Source of the DNA: Blautia hansenii DSM 20583
GTDB lineage: Bacteria > Bacillota > Clostridia > Lachnospirales > Lachnospiraceae
Assembly (NCBI RefSeq): GCF_002222595.2
Contig: NZ_CP022413.2
Coordinates: 504,501 to 568,500 of the forward strand
Reading direction: 5' to 3'
Length of the DNA stretch: 64,000 nt
A program made the position numbers and the translations under genes. Shown here piece after piece: positions 34,745-42,273 of the stretch. The number at the start of each line of letters is the position of its first letter. Within the stretch, counting starts at the first letter, position 1. The notes beneath the pieces were generated by a model. The model saw only the letters and a program-made list of their open reading frames with translations, was not told the origin of the DNA and made no database searches.

Positions 34745-35992
34745 ATGAAAATCGAAGTTCCAAAGAAAGTACAGACAATTATCAGGACTTTGCAGGAACA
34801 TGGATACGATGCTTATGCGGTAGGAGGCTGTGTTCGTGACAGCCTCCTTTTTCGTTCTCCTGCGGACTGGGATATTACCACCTCTGCAAAGCCTCTGGAA
34901 GTAAAAGAGATTTTTAAAAGAACGGTAGATACCGGACTTCAGCATGGAACTGTGACGGTTCTCATTGAAAAAGAAGGATTTGAAGTGACGACTTACCGTA
35001 TTGACGGCGAATACGAGGACAGCCGTCATCCAAAGGAAGTTATCTTTACAGGTAATCTGGAGGAAGATTTAAAGCGCAGAGATTTCACCATCAATGCAAT
35101 GGCATATAATGACGCTGTCGGTCTGGTAGATGTGTTTGGCGGAAGACAGGATTTACAGGATAAAATCGTGCGGTGTGTGGGAAATCCACAGGAACGCTTT
35201 ACAGAAGATGCCCTTCGCATTTTAAGAGCCGTGCGATTTTCCGCACAGCTTGGATTTTCCATTGAGGAAAAGACAAAGGAAGCGGCAAAAGTCCTTGCGC
35301 CTACCTTGAAAAATATCAGTGCAGAGCGTATACAGACAGAGCTTTTGAAGCTTTTGGTGTCGAAAAATCCCCATTATTTAAAAACTGCATGGGAACTGGG
35401 AATTACCAAAATTGTATTGCCTGAATTTGATGTTTTGATGGAAACGAGCATGGGAGAGAAGACCTTAAAAGCTTTTGCTTATACAAGTGCAGATAAGGCA
35501 GAACGACTTGCCGTTCTCTTTGCAAATATGGAAAAAACGCCGGAAAAAAGCAGGGATTTAGCCAAAAAGATTTTAAGAAGACTGCGTTTTGACAATGACA
35601 CCATCAACAAAGTGTCCGAGCTGGTTTTTTGGCATACCTGTCCTTGGGAATGTACGAAAAAAGCAGTGCGAATTGTTTTAAGCCAATGCACCCCGGCGCT
35701 CTTTCCTGTGCTTTTAAACGTTCACAGAGCAGAGCTTTTAGCAGAGGAAAAACCAGATAAAGAAAATCTGGAATTTCTGGAGAAAAGCGGCGAGTTTTAC
35801 AGGGAAATCATGGAAAAGAAAGAGTGTATTTCCATAAAAATGCTGGCAGTATCGGGGAAAGATTTTATTGAAATGGGAATAGAGCCGGGAAAGAAAATCG
35901 GAGAATTGCTTTCTTCCTGCCTAGCTCTTGTGCTGGAAAATCCCGAAAAGAATACCAGAGAGTACCTGCTTTCCTACATCACAAAGAACTGA
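34745..35992 (+). CDS. cca: CCA tRNA nucleotidyltransferase
   Basis: A 415-residue class II nucleotidyltransferase. The head has GGCVRDSLL and the catalytic DWDITTSA (metal-binding aspartates), followed by RRDFTINAMAYN, the RFTEDALRILRAVRF neck helix and an HD-like C-terminal domain. It adds or repairs the CCA end of tRNAs. I chose ATG 34745, 2 bases after the proS stop; a TTG 21 bases upstream inside proS is an alternative. Translational coupling to proS is likely because the nearest G-rich site (GGGGG) is 15 bases away. Confidence 0.92.
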   Translation: MKIEVPKKVQTIIRTLQEHGYDAYAVGGCVRDSLLFRSPADWDITTSAKPLEVKEIFKRTVDTGLQHGTVTVLIEKEGFEVTTYRIDGEYEDSRHPKEVIFTGNLEEDLKRRDFTINAMAYNDAVGLVDVFGGRQDLQDKIVRCVGNPQERFTEDALRILRAVRFSAQLGFSIEEKTKEAAKVLAPTLKNISAERIQTELLKLLVSKNPHYLKTAWELGITKIVLPEFDVLMETSMGEKTLKAFAYTSADKAERLAVLFANMEKTPEKSRDLAKKILRRLRFDNDTINKVSELVFWHTCPWECTKKAVRIVLSQCTPALFPVLLNVHRAELLAEEKPDKENLEFLEKSGEFYREIMEKKECISIKMLAVSGKDFIEMGIEPGKKIGELLSSCLALVLENPEKNTREYLLSYITKN

Positions 35993-36024
35993 ATTTTGCT
36001 CACTTCTAAGCTTGGGCTTTTGTG

Positions 36025-36032
36025 CATACAAT
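36025..36032 (+). promoter_or_regulatory. Mother-cell sigma-like -10 box before the CotS-like gene
   Basis: CATACAAT matches the sigma-E -10 consensus and, read as GCATACAATG, nearly the sigma-K one. The -35 is not convincing for either. It fits a spore-coat-related gene expressed in the mother cell; the assignment is inferred. Confidence 0.3.
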
Positions 36033-36068
36033 GAAAGGAAGATATGGTAATAAAAGGGGGAAAAGCCA

Positions 36069-37061
36069 TTGTATGACAAAGGCCTTAGTGTTTTAGAGCA
36101 GTATGGTTTAGAAGCGGCGGCGGTATATCGCGGAAGGGGGGCATTAATCTGCGATACAAAAGAAGGAATGGTTTTAATAAGGGAGTTTTACGGCACACAA
36201 AAAAGGCTGGAATATCAGGCAGAGCTGCTTTCTTCTGTTTCCAAATCAGGCGAGCTTTTGACAGATGAAATTCTGGCAAATCAGGAAGGCAGTTACATTT
36301 CTCTGGATAAGGAAAACGTGCCCTATGTAGTGAAACGCTGGTATCAGGGAAGGGAATGTGATACCAGAAGCGAAAGTGATATTTATGCCGGTATATCGGC
36401 AATGGCAGCTTTACATAAGGTTATGCAGATGCCGGTACAGGCGCATTACGTGAAAGAGCCTTTAAGCCAAGAATTTCAGCGCCATAATGCAGAGCTTCGA
36501 AAAATCAGGAAATTTGTTTCTGTAAAGCGGAAAAAGAATGATTTTGAATTGCAGTTTCTGGACAGCATTCGAAGCTATTTAAAGCATGGAGAAGAAGCTT
36601 TAAAAAGGCTGGAAAATTCTAAATATGCCAATCTGCGAGAAAAGGCGCTGGAAGCGGGCATGGTTTGTCACGGTGACTATAATCAGCATAATGTATGGAT
36701 GCTGGAACCAAGAGAAGAAAAGAAAATTGCGGTCACCAACTTTGACGGTTGGAATTATGACGTGCAAATTGCGGATTTGTATCAATTTATGCGGAAAATT
36801 TTAGAAAAACACGACTGGGATTTTGAAATCGGAAAAAATATGCTGAACAAGTATCAGGAAATCAAACCATTATCAAAAGAGGAGCTGGAAAATTTAAGTA
36901 TTCGGTTTGCATATCCTGAGAAATATTGGAAGCTGGCAAATTATTATTATACGCACAATAAAGCTTGGATATCAGAGAAAAATCTGGAGAAGCTGGGGAA
37001 ATTAACAGCACAGTACGAGAAGTGGAGAAGTTTTGTAGAAAGAATACAGTGCGGCATTTGA
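36069..37061 (+). CDS. CotS-family spore-coat-associated kinase-like protein
   Basis: A 330-residue protein of the CotS/aminoglycoside-phosphotransferase-like group. The catalytic-loop equivalent is CHGDYNQHNVW (about 198-208) and the metal-binding equivalent is NFDGWNYD (about 223-230). The N-lobe has YVVKRWYQGREC. Bacillus CotS and CotI are coat proteins; CotH-type relatives phosphorylate coat proteins. It begins at TTG 36069, with GGGGG upstream; no better start exists. The mother-cell sigma-like box upstream supports a sporulation role. Confidence 0.75.
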   Translation: MYDKGLSVLEQYGLEAAAVYRGRGALICDTKEGMVLIREFYGTQKRLEYQAELLSSVSKSGELLTDEILANQEGSYISLDKENVPYVVKRWYQGRECDTRSESDIYAGISAMAALHKVMQMPVQAHYVKEPLSQEFQRHNAELRKIRKFVSVKRKKNDFELQFLDSIRSYLKHGEEALKRLENSKYANLREKALEAGMVCHGDYNQHNVWMLEPREEKKIAVTNFDGWNYDVQIADLYQFMRKILEKHDWDFEIGKNMLNKYQEIKPLSKEELENLSIRFAYPEKYWKLANYYYTHNKAWISEKNLEKLGKLTAQYEKWRSFVERIQCGI

Positions 37062-37086
37062 AATTTTCAGATGAATAGTGTATAAT
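37058..37086 (+). promoter_or_regulatory. Promoter of the phosphosugar mutase gene
   Basis: TTGAAA (37058-37063), 17-base spacer, TATAAT (37081-37086). The -35 overlaps the stop codon of the CotS-like gene. Confidence 0.75.
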
Positions 37087-37117
37087 GGCACATAATGACG
37101 CACAGGGAGGTAGCGAA

Positions 37118-38854
37118 ATGGACTATAAAGAACTTTATAAGGAATGGTTGGAAAATCCATATTTTGACGAAAATACAAAAGCGGAATTAAAAGAAATTCA
37201 GCAGGATGAAAAGGAAATAAAAGAGCGTTTTTATAAAGAATTGGAGTTTGGAACTGCGGGCCTTAGAGGGATTATCGGAGCAGGTACAAACCGTATGAAT
37301 ATTTATACAGTAAGAAAAACAACGCAGGGACTTGCAAACTATATTGCGGCAGTAAACGGACAGGCTAAAGGCGTAGCCATTGCCTATGACTCCCGTCGTA
37401 TGTCACCGGAATTTGCAAAAGAGGCAGCTCTTTGTCTGGCAGCAAACGGAGTAAAGGCTTATATTTTTGAAACCTTAAGACCGACACCGGAATTATCCTT
37501 TGCAGTAAGAGAATTGGGCTGTATTGCAGGTATCAATATTACTGCCAGCCACAATCCGCCGGAATACAACGGATACAAGGTATATTGGGAAGACGGCGCA
37601 CAGATTACGCCGCCTCACGACTCCGGCATTATGGCAGAAGTGCAGAAGGTTGTGAATTACAATGAAGTAAAGACTATGGATGAGGAGGCTGCAAAAGCAG
37701 CAGGTCTTTTCGCAGTAATCGGAAAAGAAATTGACGATGCTTATATGGAGGCATTAAAAAGTCAGGTTATTCATGCAGATGCCATCAAAGCAATGGCAAA
37801 AGAATTGAAAATCGTTTACAGTCCCCTTCACGGAACAGGAAATATTCCTGCAAGACGTGTATTAAAGGAGCTGGGCTTTGAAAATGTTTATGTTGTAAAA
37901 GAGCAGGAGCTTCCGGATGGTGAATTCCCCACAGTAAGCTATCCAAATCCTGAAGCAGATGAAGCGTTTGAGTTGGGCTTAAAATTGGCAAAAGAAGTGG
38001 ATGCAGATTTGGTTCTGGCAACAGATCCGGATGCAGACCGCCTTGGCGTGCGTGTAAAGGACAGCAAAACAGGAGAATATCATACGCTTACGGGAAATAT
38101 GTCCGGCTGTCTCTTGGCAGATTATGAATTGGGACAGAAAAAAGAAGTTTACGGAAAGCTGCCGGAAGACGGAGCAGTGATTTCCACCATTGTTACAACC
38201 AATATGGCGGCAGCCATTGCAAAACATTACGGTGTGGAATTTATCGAAGTATTAACAGGATTTAAGTATATCGGACAGCAGATTTTAGGCTTTGAAACAA
38301 AAGGCAAGGGAAGCTATCTGTTTGGATTTGAGGAGAGCTATGGCTGCCTGATTGGTACACATGCAAGAGATAAGGATGCCATCGTTGCAACTATGGCGCT
38401 TTGCGAAGCAGCGGCTTACTATAAGACAAAGGGTATGACTCTTTGGGATGCAATGGTAGCCATGTACGAAAAATACGGATATTATAAAGATGATATTCAG
38501 TCCATTACTTTAAAGGGTATTGAAGGACTTGAGAAAATTCAGACAATCCTTGAAAACCTGAGAAAAAATCCTCCGACTGAAATCGGCACATATAAAGTTT
38601 TATCTGCAAGAGATTATAAGGCAGATACTGTTGTAAATATGGAGACAAAGGAAGTAACTGATACCGGACTTCCAAGCTCCAATGCCTTGTATTATGATTT
38701 GAATGATGATGCGTGGGTATGTGTAAGACCATCCGGAACAGAGCCTAAAATCAAAATTTATTATGGTATCAAGGGCACTTCTTTGCAGGATGCAGATGAG
38801 AAGTCCGCAGCACTTGGAGCAGATGTGAAAAAGCTCATTGATGCAATGATGTAA
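37118..38854 (+). CDS. pgcA: Phosphoglucomutase / phosphomannomutase (PgcA-like)
   Basis: A 578-residue alpha-D-phosphohexomutase. The phosphoserine loop is TASHNPPEYNGYK (about residue 143), the metal loop DPDADRLG and the sugar loop GFEESYG. The C-terminal RPSGTEPKIKIY binds phosphate. It interconverts glucose 1- and 6-phosphate, which also lets glucose 1-phosphate from sucrose phosphorylase enter glycolysis. I chose ATG 37118 (AGGGAGG upstream); the longer frame has no ribosome site. Confidence 0.9.
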   Translation: MDYKELYKEWLENPYFDENTKAELKEIQQDEKEIKERFYKELEFGTAGLRGIIGAGTNRMNIYTVRKTTQGLANYIAAVNGQAKGVAIAYDSRRMSPEFAKEAALCLAANGVKAYIFETLRPTPELSFAVRELGCIAGINITASHNPPEYNGYKVYWEDGAQITPPHDSGIMAEVQKVVNYNEVKTMDEEAAKAAGLFAVIGKEIDDAYMEALKSQVIHADAIKAMAKELKIVYSPLHGTGNIPARRVLKELGFENVYVVKEQELPDGEFPTVSYPNPEADEAFELGLKLAKEVDADLVLATDPDADRLGVRVKDSKTGEYHTLTGNMSGCLLADYELGQKKEVYGKLPEDGAVISTIVTTNMAAAIAKHYGVEFIEVLTGFKYIGQQILGFETKGKGSYLFGFEESYGCLIGTHARDKDAIVATMALCEAAAYYKTKGMTLWDAMVAMYEKYGYYKDDIQSITLKGIEGLEKIQTILENLRKNPPTEIGTYKVLSARDYKADTVVNMETKEVTDTGLPSSNALYYDLNDDAWVCVRPSGTEPKIKIYYGIKGTSLQDADEKSAALGADVKKLIDAMM

Positions 38855-38881
38855 AACCTCCGGAAATAAGGGGCAATATGC

Positions 38882-38910
38882 TTGACAAACTTTAGTAAAA
38901 AAGGTATAAA
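38882..38910 (+). promoter_or_regulatory. Promoter of the HU gene
   Basis: TTGACA (38882-38887), 17-base spacer, TATAAA (38905-38910): nearly consensus, as expected for an abundant DNA-binding protein. Confidence 0.8.
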
Positions 38911-38956
38911 TATCAGTAGACCGCAAACGGCGGTATGCGTATAGAGTGCAGAGAAC

Positions 38957-38976
38957 GCTTAGAACTAAGCTTTTTT
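38957..38976 (+). terminator. Attenuator-like hairpin in the HU leader
   Basis: GCTTA GAAC TAAGC followed by six T sits in the 90-base leader, 32 bases before the HU start. A second stem, CCGC/GCGG with loop AAAC, precedes it. A short U-tailed hairpin downstream of so strong a promoter suggests attenuation or RNA-level control. Confidence 0.5.
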
Positions 38977-39008
38977 GCAGTGCTAAATTTATTTAGGAGG
39001 AAATACTC

Positions 39009-39284
39009 ATGAACAGAACAGAATTAGTTGCTGCTATGGCAGAAAAAACACAGTTATCTAAAAAAGATGCAGATTTAGCTTTAAAAGCGTTTATTGATGT
39101 TGTATCCGAAGAAATGCAGAAAGGTGAAAAAGTTCAGTTAGTTGGATTTGGTACTTTCGAAGTTTCTGAAAGAGCAGCGAGAGAAGGAAGAAACCCACAG
39201 ACAGGTGAAACAATGACAATCGCAGCATCTAAATCTCCAAAATTCAAAGCAGGAAAAGCTTTAAAAGATTTAGTAAATGCGTAA
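39009..39284 (+). CDS. hup: DNA-binding protein HU
   Basis: A 91-residue HU with the usual start (MNRTELVAAMAEKTQLSKKDADLAL), the beta-arm region (GRNPQTGETMTIAASKSPKFKAGKAL) and the standard length. It is a small abundant nucleoid protein that bends and compacts DNA. AGGAGGAA precedes the ATG. It heads the conserved cluster rqcP-yabPQ-divIC-spoIIE. Confidence 0.96.
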   Translation: MNRTELVAAMAEKTQLSKKDADLALKAFIDVVSEEMQKGEKVQLVGFGTFEVSERAAREGRNPQTGETMTIAASKSPKFKAGKALKDLVNA

Positions 39285-39293
39285 GAGCATAGA

Positions 39294-39323
39294 AAGGGAG
39301 ATGCCTTTGGGTATCTCCCTTAT
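39294..39323 (+). terminator. Hairpin after HU
   Basis: AAGGGAGAT pairs with ATCTCCCTT; the T tract (ATCTTGT) is weak, so partial read-through into rqcP is likely. Confidence 0.6.
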
Positions 39324-39343
39324 CTTGTATATAGGAGAAAACT

Positions 39344-39583
39344 ATGAGACTAGACAAATATTTAAAGGTGTCCAGACTGATTAAGAGAAGAACCGTAGCC
39401 AATGAGGCGTGTGATGCAGGGCGTGTTCTGATTAACGATAAGCCGGCAAAAGCTTCTGCTCAGGTAAAGGCAGGCGACATTCTGGAAATTCAATTCGGAA
39501 GTAAAAACGTCCGTGTAGAGGTACTGGATGTGCAGGAGACAGTAAAGAAGGAAGCAGCCAGCGAACTTTTTAAGTATCTGTAA
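39344..39583 (+). CDS. rqcP: S4-domain RNA-binding protein RqcP (YabO)
   Basis: A 79-residue S4-domain protein (MRLDKYLKVSRLIKRRTVANEACDAGRV), the size of RqcP/YabO/Hsp15. Bacillus RqcP binds stalled 50S subunits and works with RqcH to add alanine tails in ribosome quality control. The neighbours match the Bacillus yabO locus. AGGAG precedes the ATG. Confidence 0.9.
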   Translation: MRLDKYLKVSRLIKRRTVANEACDAGRVLINDKPAKASAQVKAGDILEIQFGSKNVRVEVLDVQETVKKEAASELFKYL

Positions 39584-39590
39584 GGAAATG

Positions 39591-39619
39591 GAATAATTAT
39601 TTTTATCCCCCCATATAAT
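39591..39619 (+). promoter_or_regulatory. Sigma-E-type promoter of yabPQ
   Basis: GAATAAT (39591-39597), 14-base spacer, CATATAAT (39612-39619). The -10 fits the sigma-E consensus CATAYAHT exactly and the -35 fits KMATATT at six of seven positions with the right spacing. A C6/G5 inverted repeat (39607-39616 with 39634-39644) overlaps the -10 and start region. Confidence 0.6.
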
Positions 39620-39653
39620 CTTTCATAAAGAAGATATGTGGGGGATTGTCATT

Positions 39654-39938
39654 TTGGAGGAAAAGCAGCATAAGGCAGTTCACAGGCTTCAGCTTACAGA
39701 CCGCAGGGAAGGCAGTATTACAGGAGTAAAAGATGTGCAGTCCTTTGATGAAAAAGAAATCAGTCTTGTGACAGAAGCAGGGATTTTGCTCGTAAAGGGA
39801 GAAGAGCTTCATGTAACCAGACTGGATTTGGAAAAGCAGGAGGTAGATATAGGAGGAAAGGTAGACAGCTTGCTTTACAGTCAGGGAACAACAAAAGCAA
39901 AGGGAGGAGAAGGCGTCTTAAAGAGGCTGTTTCAGTAG
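39654..39938 (+). CDS. yabP: Sporulation protein YabP
   Basis: A protein of about 94 residues with the YabP core (LQLTDRREGSITGVKDVQSFDEKEISLVTEAGILLVKGEELHV). YabP is a mother-cell protein needed around spore cortex formation. The start is uncertain: TTG 39654 has GGGGG about 10 bases upstream and matches where relatives begin, whereas ATG 39636 has no ribosome site and lies only about ten bases after the predicted sigma-E start. yabQ follows 3 bases after the stop. Confidence 0.82.
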   Translation: MEEKQHKAVHRLQLTDRREGSITGVKDVQSFDEKEISLVTEAGILLVKGEELHVTRLDLEKQEVDIGGKVDSLLYSQGTTKAKGGEGVLKRLFQ

Positions 39939-39941
39939 CTT

Positions 39942-40409
39942 ATGAGCGAGTATATGTATCAGGAGCTCCTCTTTTTTTGCCGCACTTTTCTGGCAGGCGT
40001 GTTTCTGGCTGTGTGCTATGATGTACTTCGCATCATCAGAAAAATTATCGTACATACCTCTTTCTGGATGGGCATGGAAGATATTTTTTATTGGTGCTTT
40101 ACAGGTGTTTTCTTGTTTTTTGTCATTTATACGGAAAATAACGGAGTTATTCGAAGCTATGCCCTTCTTGCAATAGGAGCGGGGGCGCTGGTTTATCGAG
40201 CCGGTCCCGGCAAGGTGCTTCTTAATCTGGCTGTACGGCTTATGGAAAAAATTTTGACACCCATAAGAAAGTGGAGAAAAAGGTTGAAATTTCAATGGAA
40301 TAGAGTTAAACTTTTTGTAGGTAAACAGAAAATTGTAAGGGATATTAGAGAGTGTAGAAATGAAGAGAAGAAAAAAAAGAAATCTTCAAAACAGGATTGC
40401 GATGCTTAG
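39942..40409 (+). CDS. yabQ: Sporulation membrane protein YabQ
   Basis: A 155-residue protein with about four membrane helices in the first 95 residues (LLFFCRTFLAGVFLAVCYDVLRI is characteristic) and a basic lysine-rich tail. In Bacillus YabQ sits in the outer forespore membrane and is needed for cortex formation. Its last 50 bases overlap the start of divIC in another frame. Confidence 0.88.
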   Translation: MSEYMYQELLFFCRTFLAGVFLAVCYDVLRIIRKIIVHTSFWMGMEDIFYWCFTGVFLFFVIYTENNGVIRSYALLAIGAGALVYRAGPGKVLLNLAVRLMEKILTPIRKWRKRLKFQWNRVKLFVGKQKIVRDIRECRNEEKKKKKSSKQDCDA

Positions 40410-40659
40410 TATTACCTTTGTAGTGGCAATTTTATTTATTGCCATGATGACGCAAAGCATTTCTGTGGAGAAACAGCTTTCTCAGTATCAGCAGGAGCTG
40501 GAGGAGCTGGATAACAAAATGACAGAAGAAACAGAGCGCACAAAAGAAATTGACGATATGAAGGAATATATGGAAACAGACGAATATGCAGAGGAGGTTG
40601 CAAGAGATAAGCTGGGACTTGTAAAGGACAATGAGATTGTCTTTAAGGAACAGGAATAA
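40360..40659 (+). CDS. divIC: Septum formation initiator DivIC/FtsL family
   Basis: A 99-residue bitopic protein: a basic cytoplasmic start (MKRRKKRN), one membrane helix (about 15-33), then an outer coiled coil and the family segment DEYAEEVARDKLGLVKDNEIVF. It belongs to the FtsL-DivIC-DivIB subcomplex of the divisome. It starts inside yabQ, 50 bases before that stop, with no strong ribosome site, so coupled translation is likely. Confidence 0.9.
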   Translation: MKRRKKRNLQNRIAMLSITFVVAILFIAMMTQSISVEKQLSQYQQELEELDNKMTEETERTKEIDDMKEYMETDEYAEEVARDKLGLVKDNEIVFKEQE

Positions 40660-40703
40660 ACTGCAAATTTTGTCTGAAAGTTTTTGATTTTTAGGTACTG
40701 TTT

Positions 40704-40736
40704 TTGACAAAGTTTAAAGAAGAAAGCATCTATAAT
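40704..40736 (+). promoter_or_regulatory. spoIIE promoter with 21-base spacing and Spo0A-like boxes
   Basis: A perfect TTGACA (40704-40709) and a perfect TATAAT (40731-40736) are separated by 21 bases. That is the unusual spacing known for the Spo0A-activated sigma-A promoters spoIIE and spoIIG of Bacillus. Read on the minus strand, TTTGTCAAA (40703-40711) fits a Spo0A box, and TTTTGTCTGAAA (40668-40679) is a looser one upstream. Confidence 0.7.
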
Positions 40737-40776
40737 ACTCTTTTGATAGCGGTTGCTTATTCAGGGAGGGAAGAAG

Positions 40777-42264
40777 ATGCAGGAATGGATGATTGCCATG
40801 CTCGTAATCAGCGTACTGCTTATATTACGTGACATGGCAAAAACTATTTTTTCAGAGATGAAAAAAAGTGCGGCAACTTTGGCTTACGAACAGCACCCAC
40901 AAAAAGAAAAAATGCAGCGCTACGCAGAATCCTTTCAGAAACTGGCAAACAGTTTTTACGGCATGCCTTACAGGAAGGATTATCTTTCCAGCACGGAGAT
41001 TGACGAGATGATACAGGAAGTACAGGAAGGGCTGTGCAAAAGATGTCATTTTAATCAGGTATGCTGGAAACAGAATTCCGTTCAGTCCTATCAGAGAATT
41101 TACAGCCTTCTGCGCATCATGGAGGAAGATGACGAGGAAAAATTCAGAAAGGCAAAAGCTGATTTGACAGGGGTTTGCATAAGTCAGGGAAAGCTGGTGC
41201 AGGAATTACAAAGGATAATGGACAGAGAACGACAGAATTTGATATGGAATAATAAGCTTCTGGAAAATCGGGTAGCCGTGGCAGAGCAGTTGGGGGAGAT
41301 GGCGGAGCTTATGAAAGTGCTGTCACGGGATTTATTCGACATGGTAGAGGCAGATGTTCAATTTCGCGAGGAATTTGCCAGAAGGCTGAAGAAACGACAC
41401 ATACAGGTTCGGAATGTATGGTATTTAGAGCAGCCGGACGGAAAGCTTCGGTATTACGCAGAGCTTCGGGCAAAGGGAAAAGGCTGTGTGCCGGCAGGAG
41501 AAGCGGCGGCAGTTCTTTCCAAAATGTGCCAAACCCGCATGACGCCAAAGGAGTCGGGGAAAACATTGATTAACAGGGAATTTTCTGTTTTGGGGTTTGC
41601 AGAAGAAGTGAATTTTAAAATGCTTTACGGAGCAGTGAAAATAACCAAGGATAAGGAAACTATTTCAGGGGATAATTACACCTGTACCACAGAGGATAAC
41701 GGACAGTTTTTTATGTGTCTTTCAGATGGTATGGGCTCAGGACTTGAGGCGTGTCAGGAAAGCGAGAGCATTGTAGATACCTTAGAGCAGCTTGTGGAGG
41801 CAGGATTTACAGGAGAAACAGCGGCAAGAATGGTCAACTCTGTTTTAAATCTAAAGACGAAAAATGGAAGGTTTTCTACTGTGGATATTTCTATGGTGGA
41901 TTTGTATTCGGGAATGTGCCATTTTTTAAAAGCCGGAGCAGCCACCACATTTATAAAGAGAGACCACTGGGTAGAAGCGATTTCATCCACCAGCCTTGCA
42001 CTTGGATTGGTGCAGCAGGCTGACTTTGAGTCTTCTACCAAAAAGCTTTATGAAGGGGATTTTCTGATTATGGTCACAGACGGCGTGCTGGATGCCTTGC
42101 CGGAGGGACAAGCGGAAGAAATTATGAAAGAGATTATTTTACAGACTAATGCCAGTGCAGCACAGGAGCTGGGACGAGGAATTTTGGAAAGAGTGCTTAC
42201 ATACAGCGGCTATTGTGCGACGGACGATATGACTGTGCTGGCAGCGGGATTATGGAGGAATTAA
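40777..42264 (+). CDS. spoIIE: Stage II sporulation protein E phosphatase, short form
   Basis: A 495-residue protein. Only one membrane helix is visible (about 2-20). The central region keeps the cysteine-containing SpoIIE segment (CKRCHFNQVCW, about 90). The C-terminal PP2C domain (about 280-495) has metal-binding aspartates in GDNY, LSDGMGSG, MVTDGVLDA and CATDDMTVL. SpoIIE dephosphorylates SpoIIAA to activate sigma-F in the forespore. Bacillus SpoIIE is 827 residues with ten membrane helices; here that N-terminal part is missing, although ribosome site (AGGGAGGG) and promoter show that the gene really starts here. The position in the cluster supports orthology. Confidence 0.85.
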   Translation: MQEWMIAMLVISVLLILRDMAKTIFSEMKKSAATLAYEQHPQKEKMQRYAESFQKLANSFYGMPYRKDYLSSTEIDEMIQEVQEGLCKRCHFNQVCWKQNSVQSYQRIYSLLRIMEEDDEEKFRKAKADLTGVCISQGKLVQELQRIMDRERQNLIWNNKLLENRVAVAEQLGEMAELMKVLSRDLFDMVEADVQFREEFARRLKKRHIQVRNVWYLEQPDGKLRYYAELRAKGKGCVPAGEAAAVLSKMCQTRMTPKESGKTLINREFSVLGFAEEVNFKMLYGAVKITKDKETISGDNYTCTTEDNGQFFMCLSDGMGSGLEACQESESIVDTLEQLVEAGFTGETAARMVNSVLNLKTKNGRFSTVDISMVDLYSGMCHFLKAGAATTFIKRDHWVEAISSTSLALGLVQQADFESSTKKLYEGDFLIMVTDGVLDALPEGQAEEIMKEIILQTNASAAQELGRGILERVLTYSGYCATDDMTVLAAGLWRN

Positions 42265-42273
42265 AAGACAACC

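Noticed and set aside
39607..39644. C6/G5 hairpin as terminator between rqcP and yabP
   Set aside because: It has no T run and overlaps a good sigma-E promoter and the possible ATG of yabP, so a terminator role is not supported.
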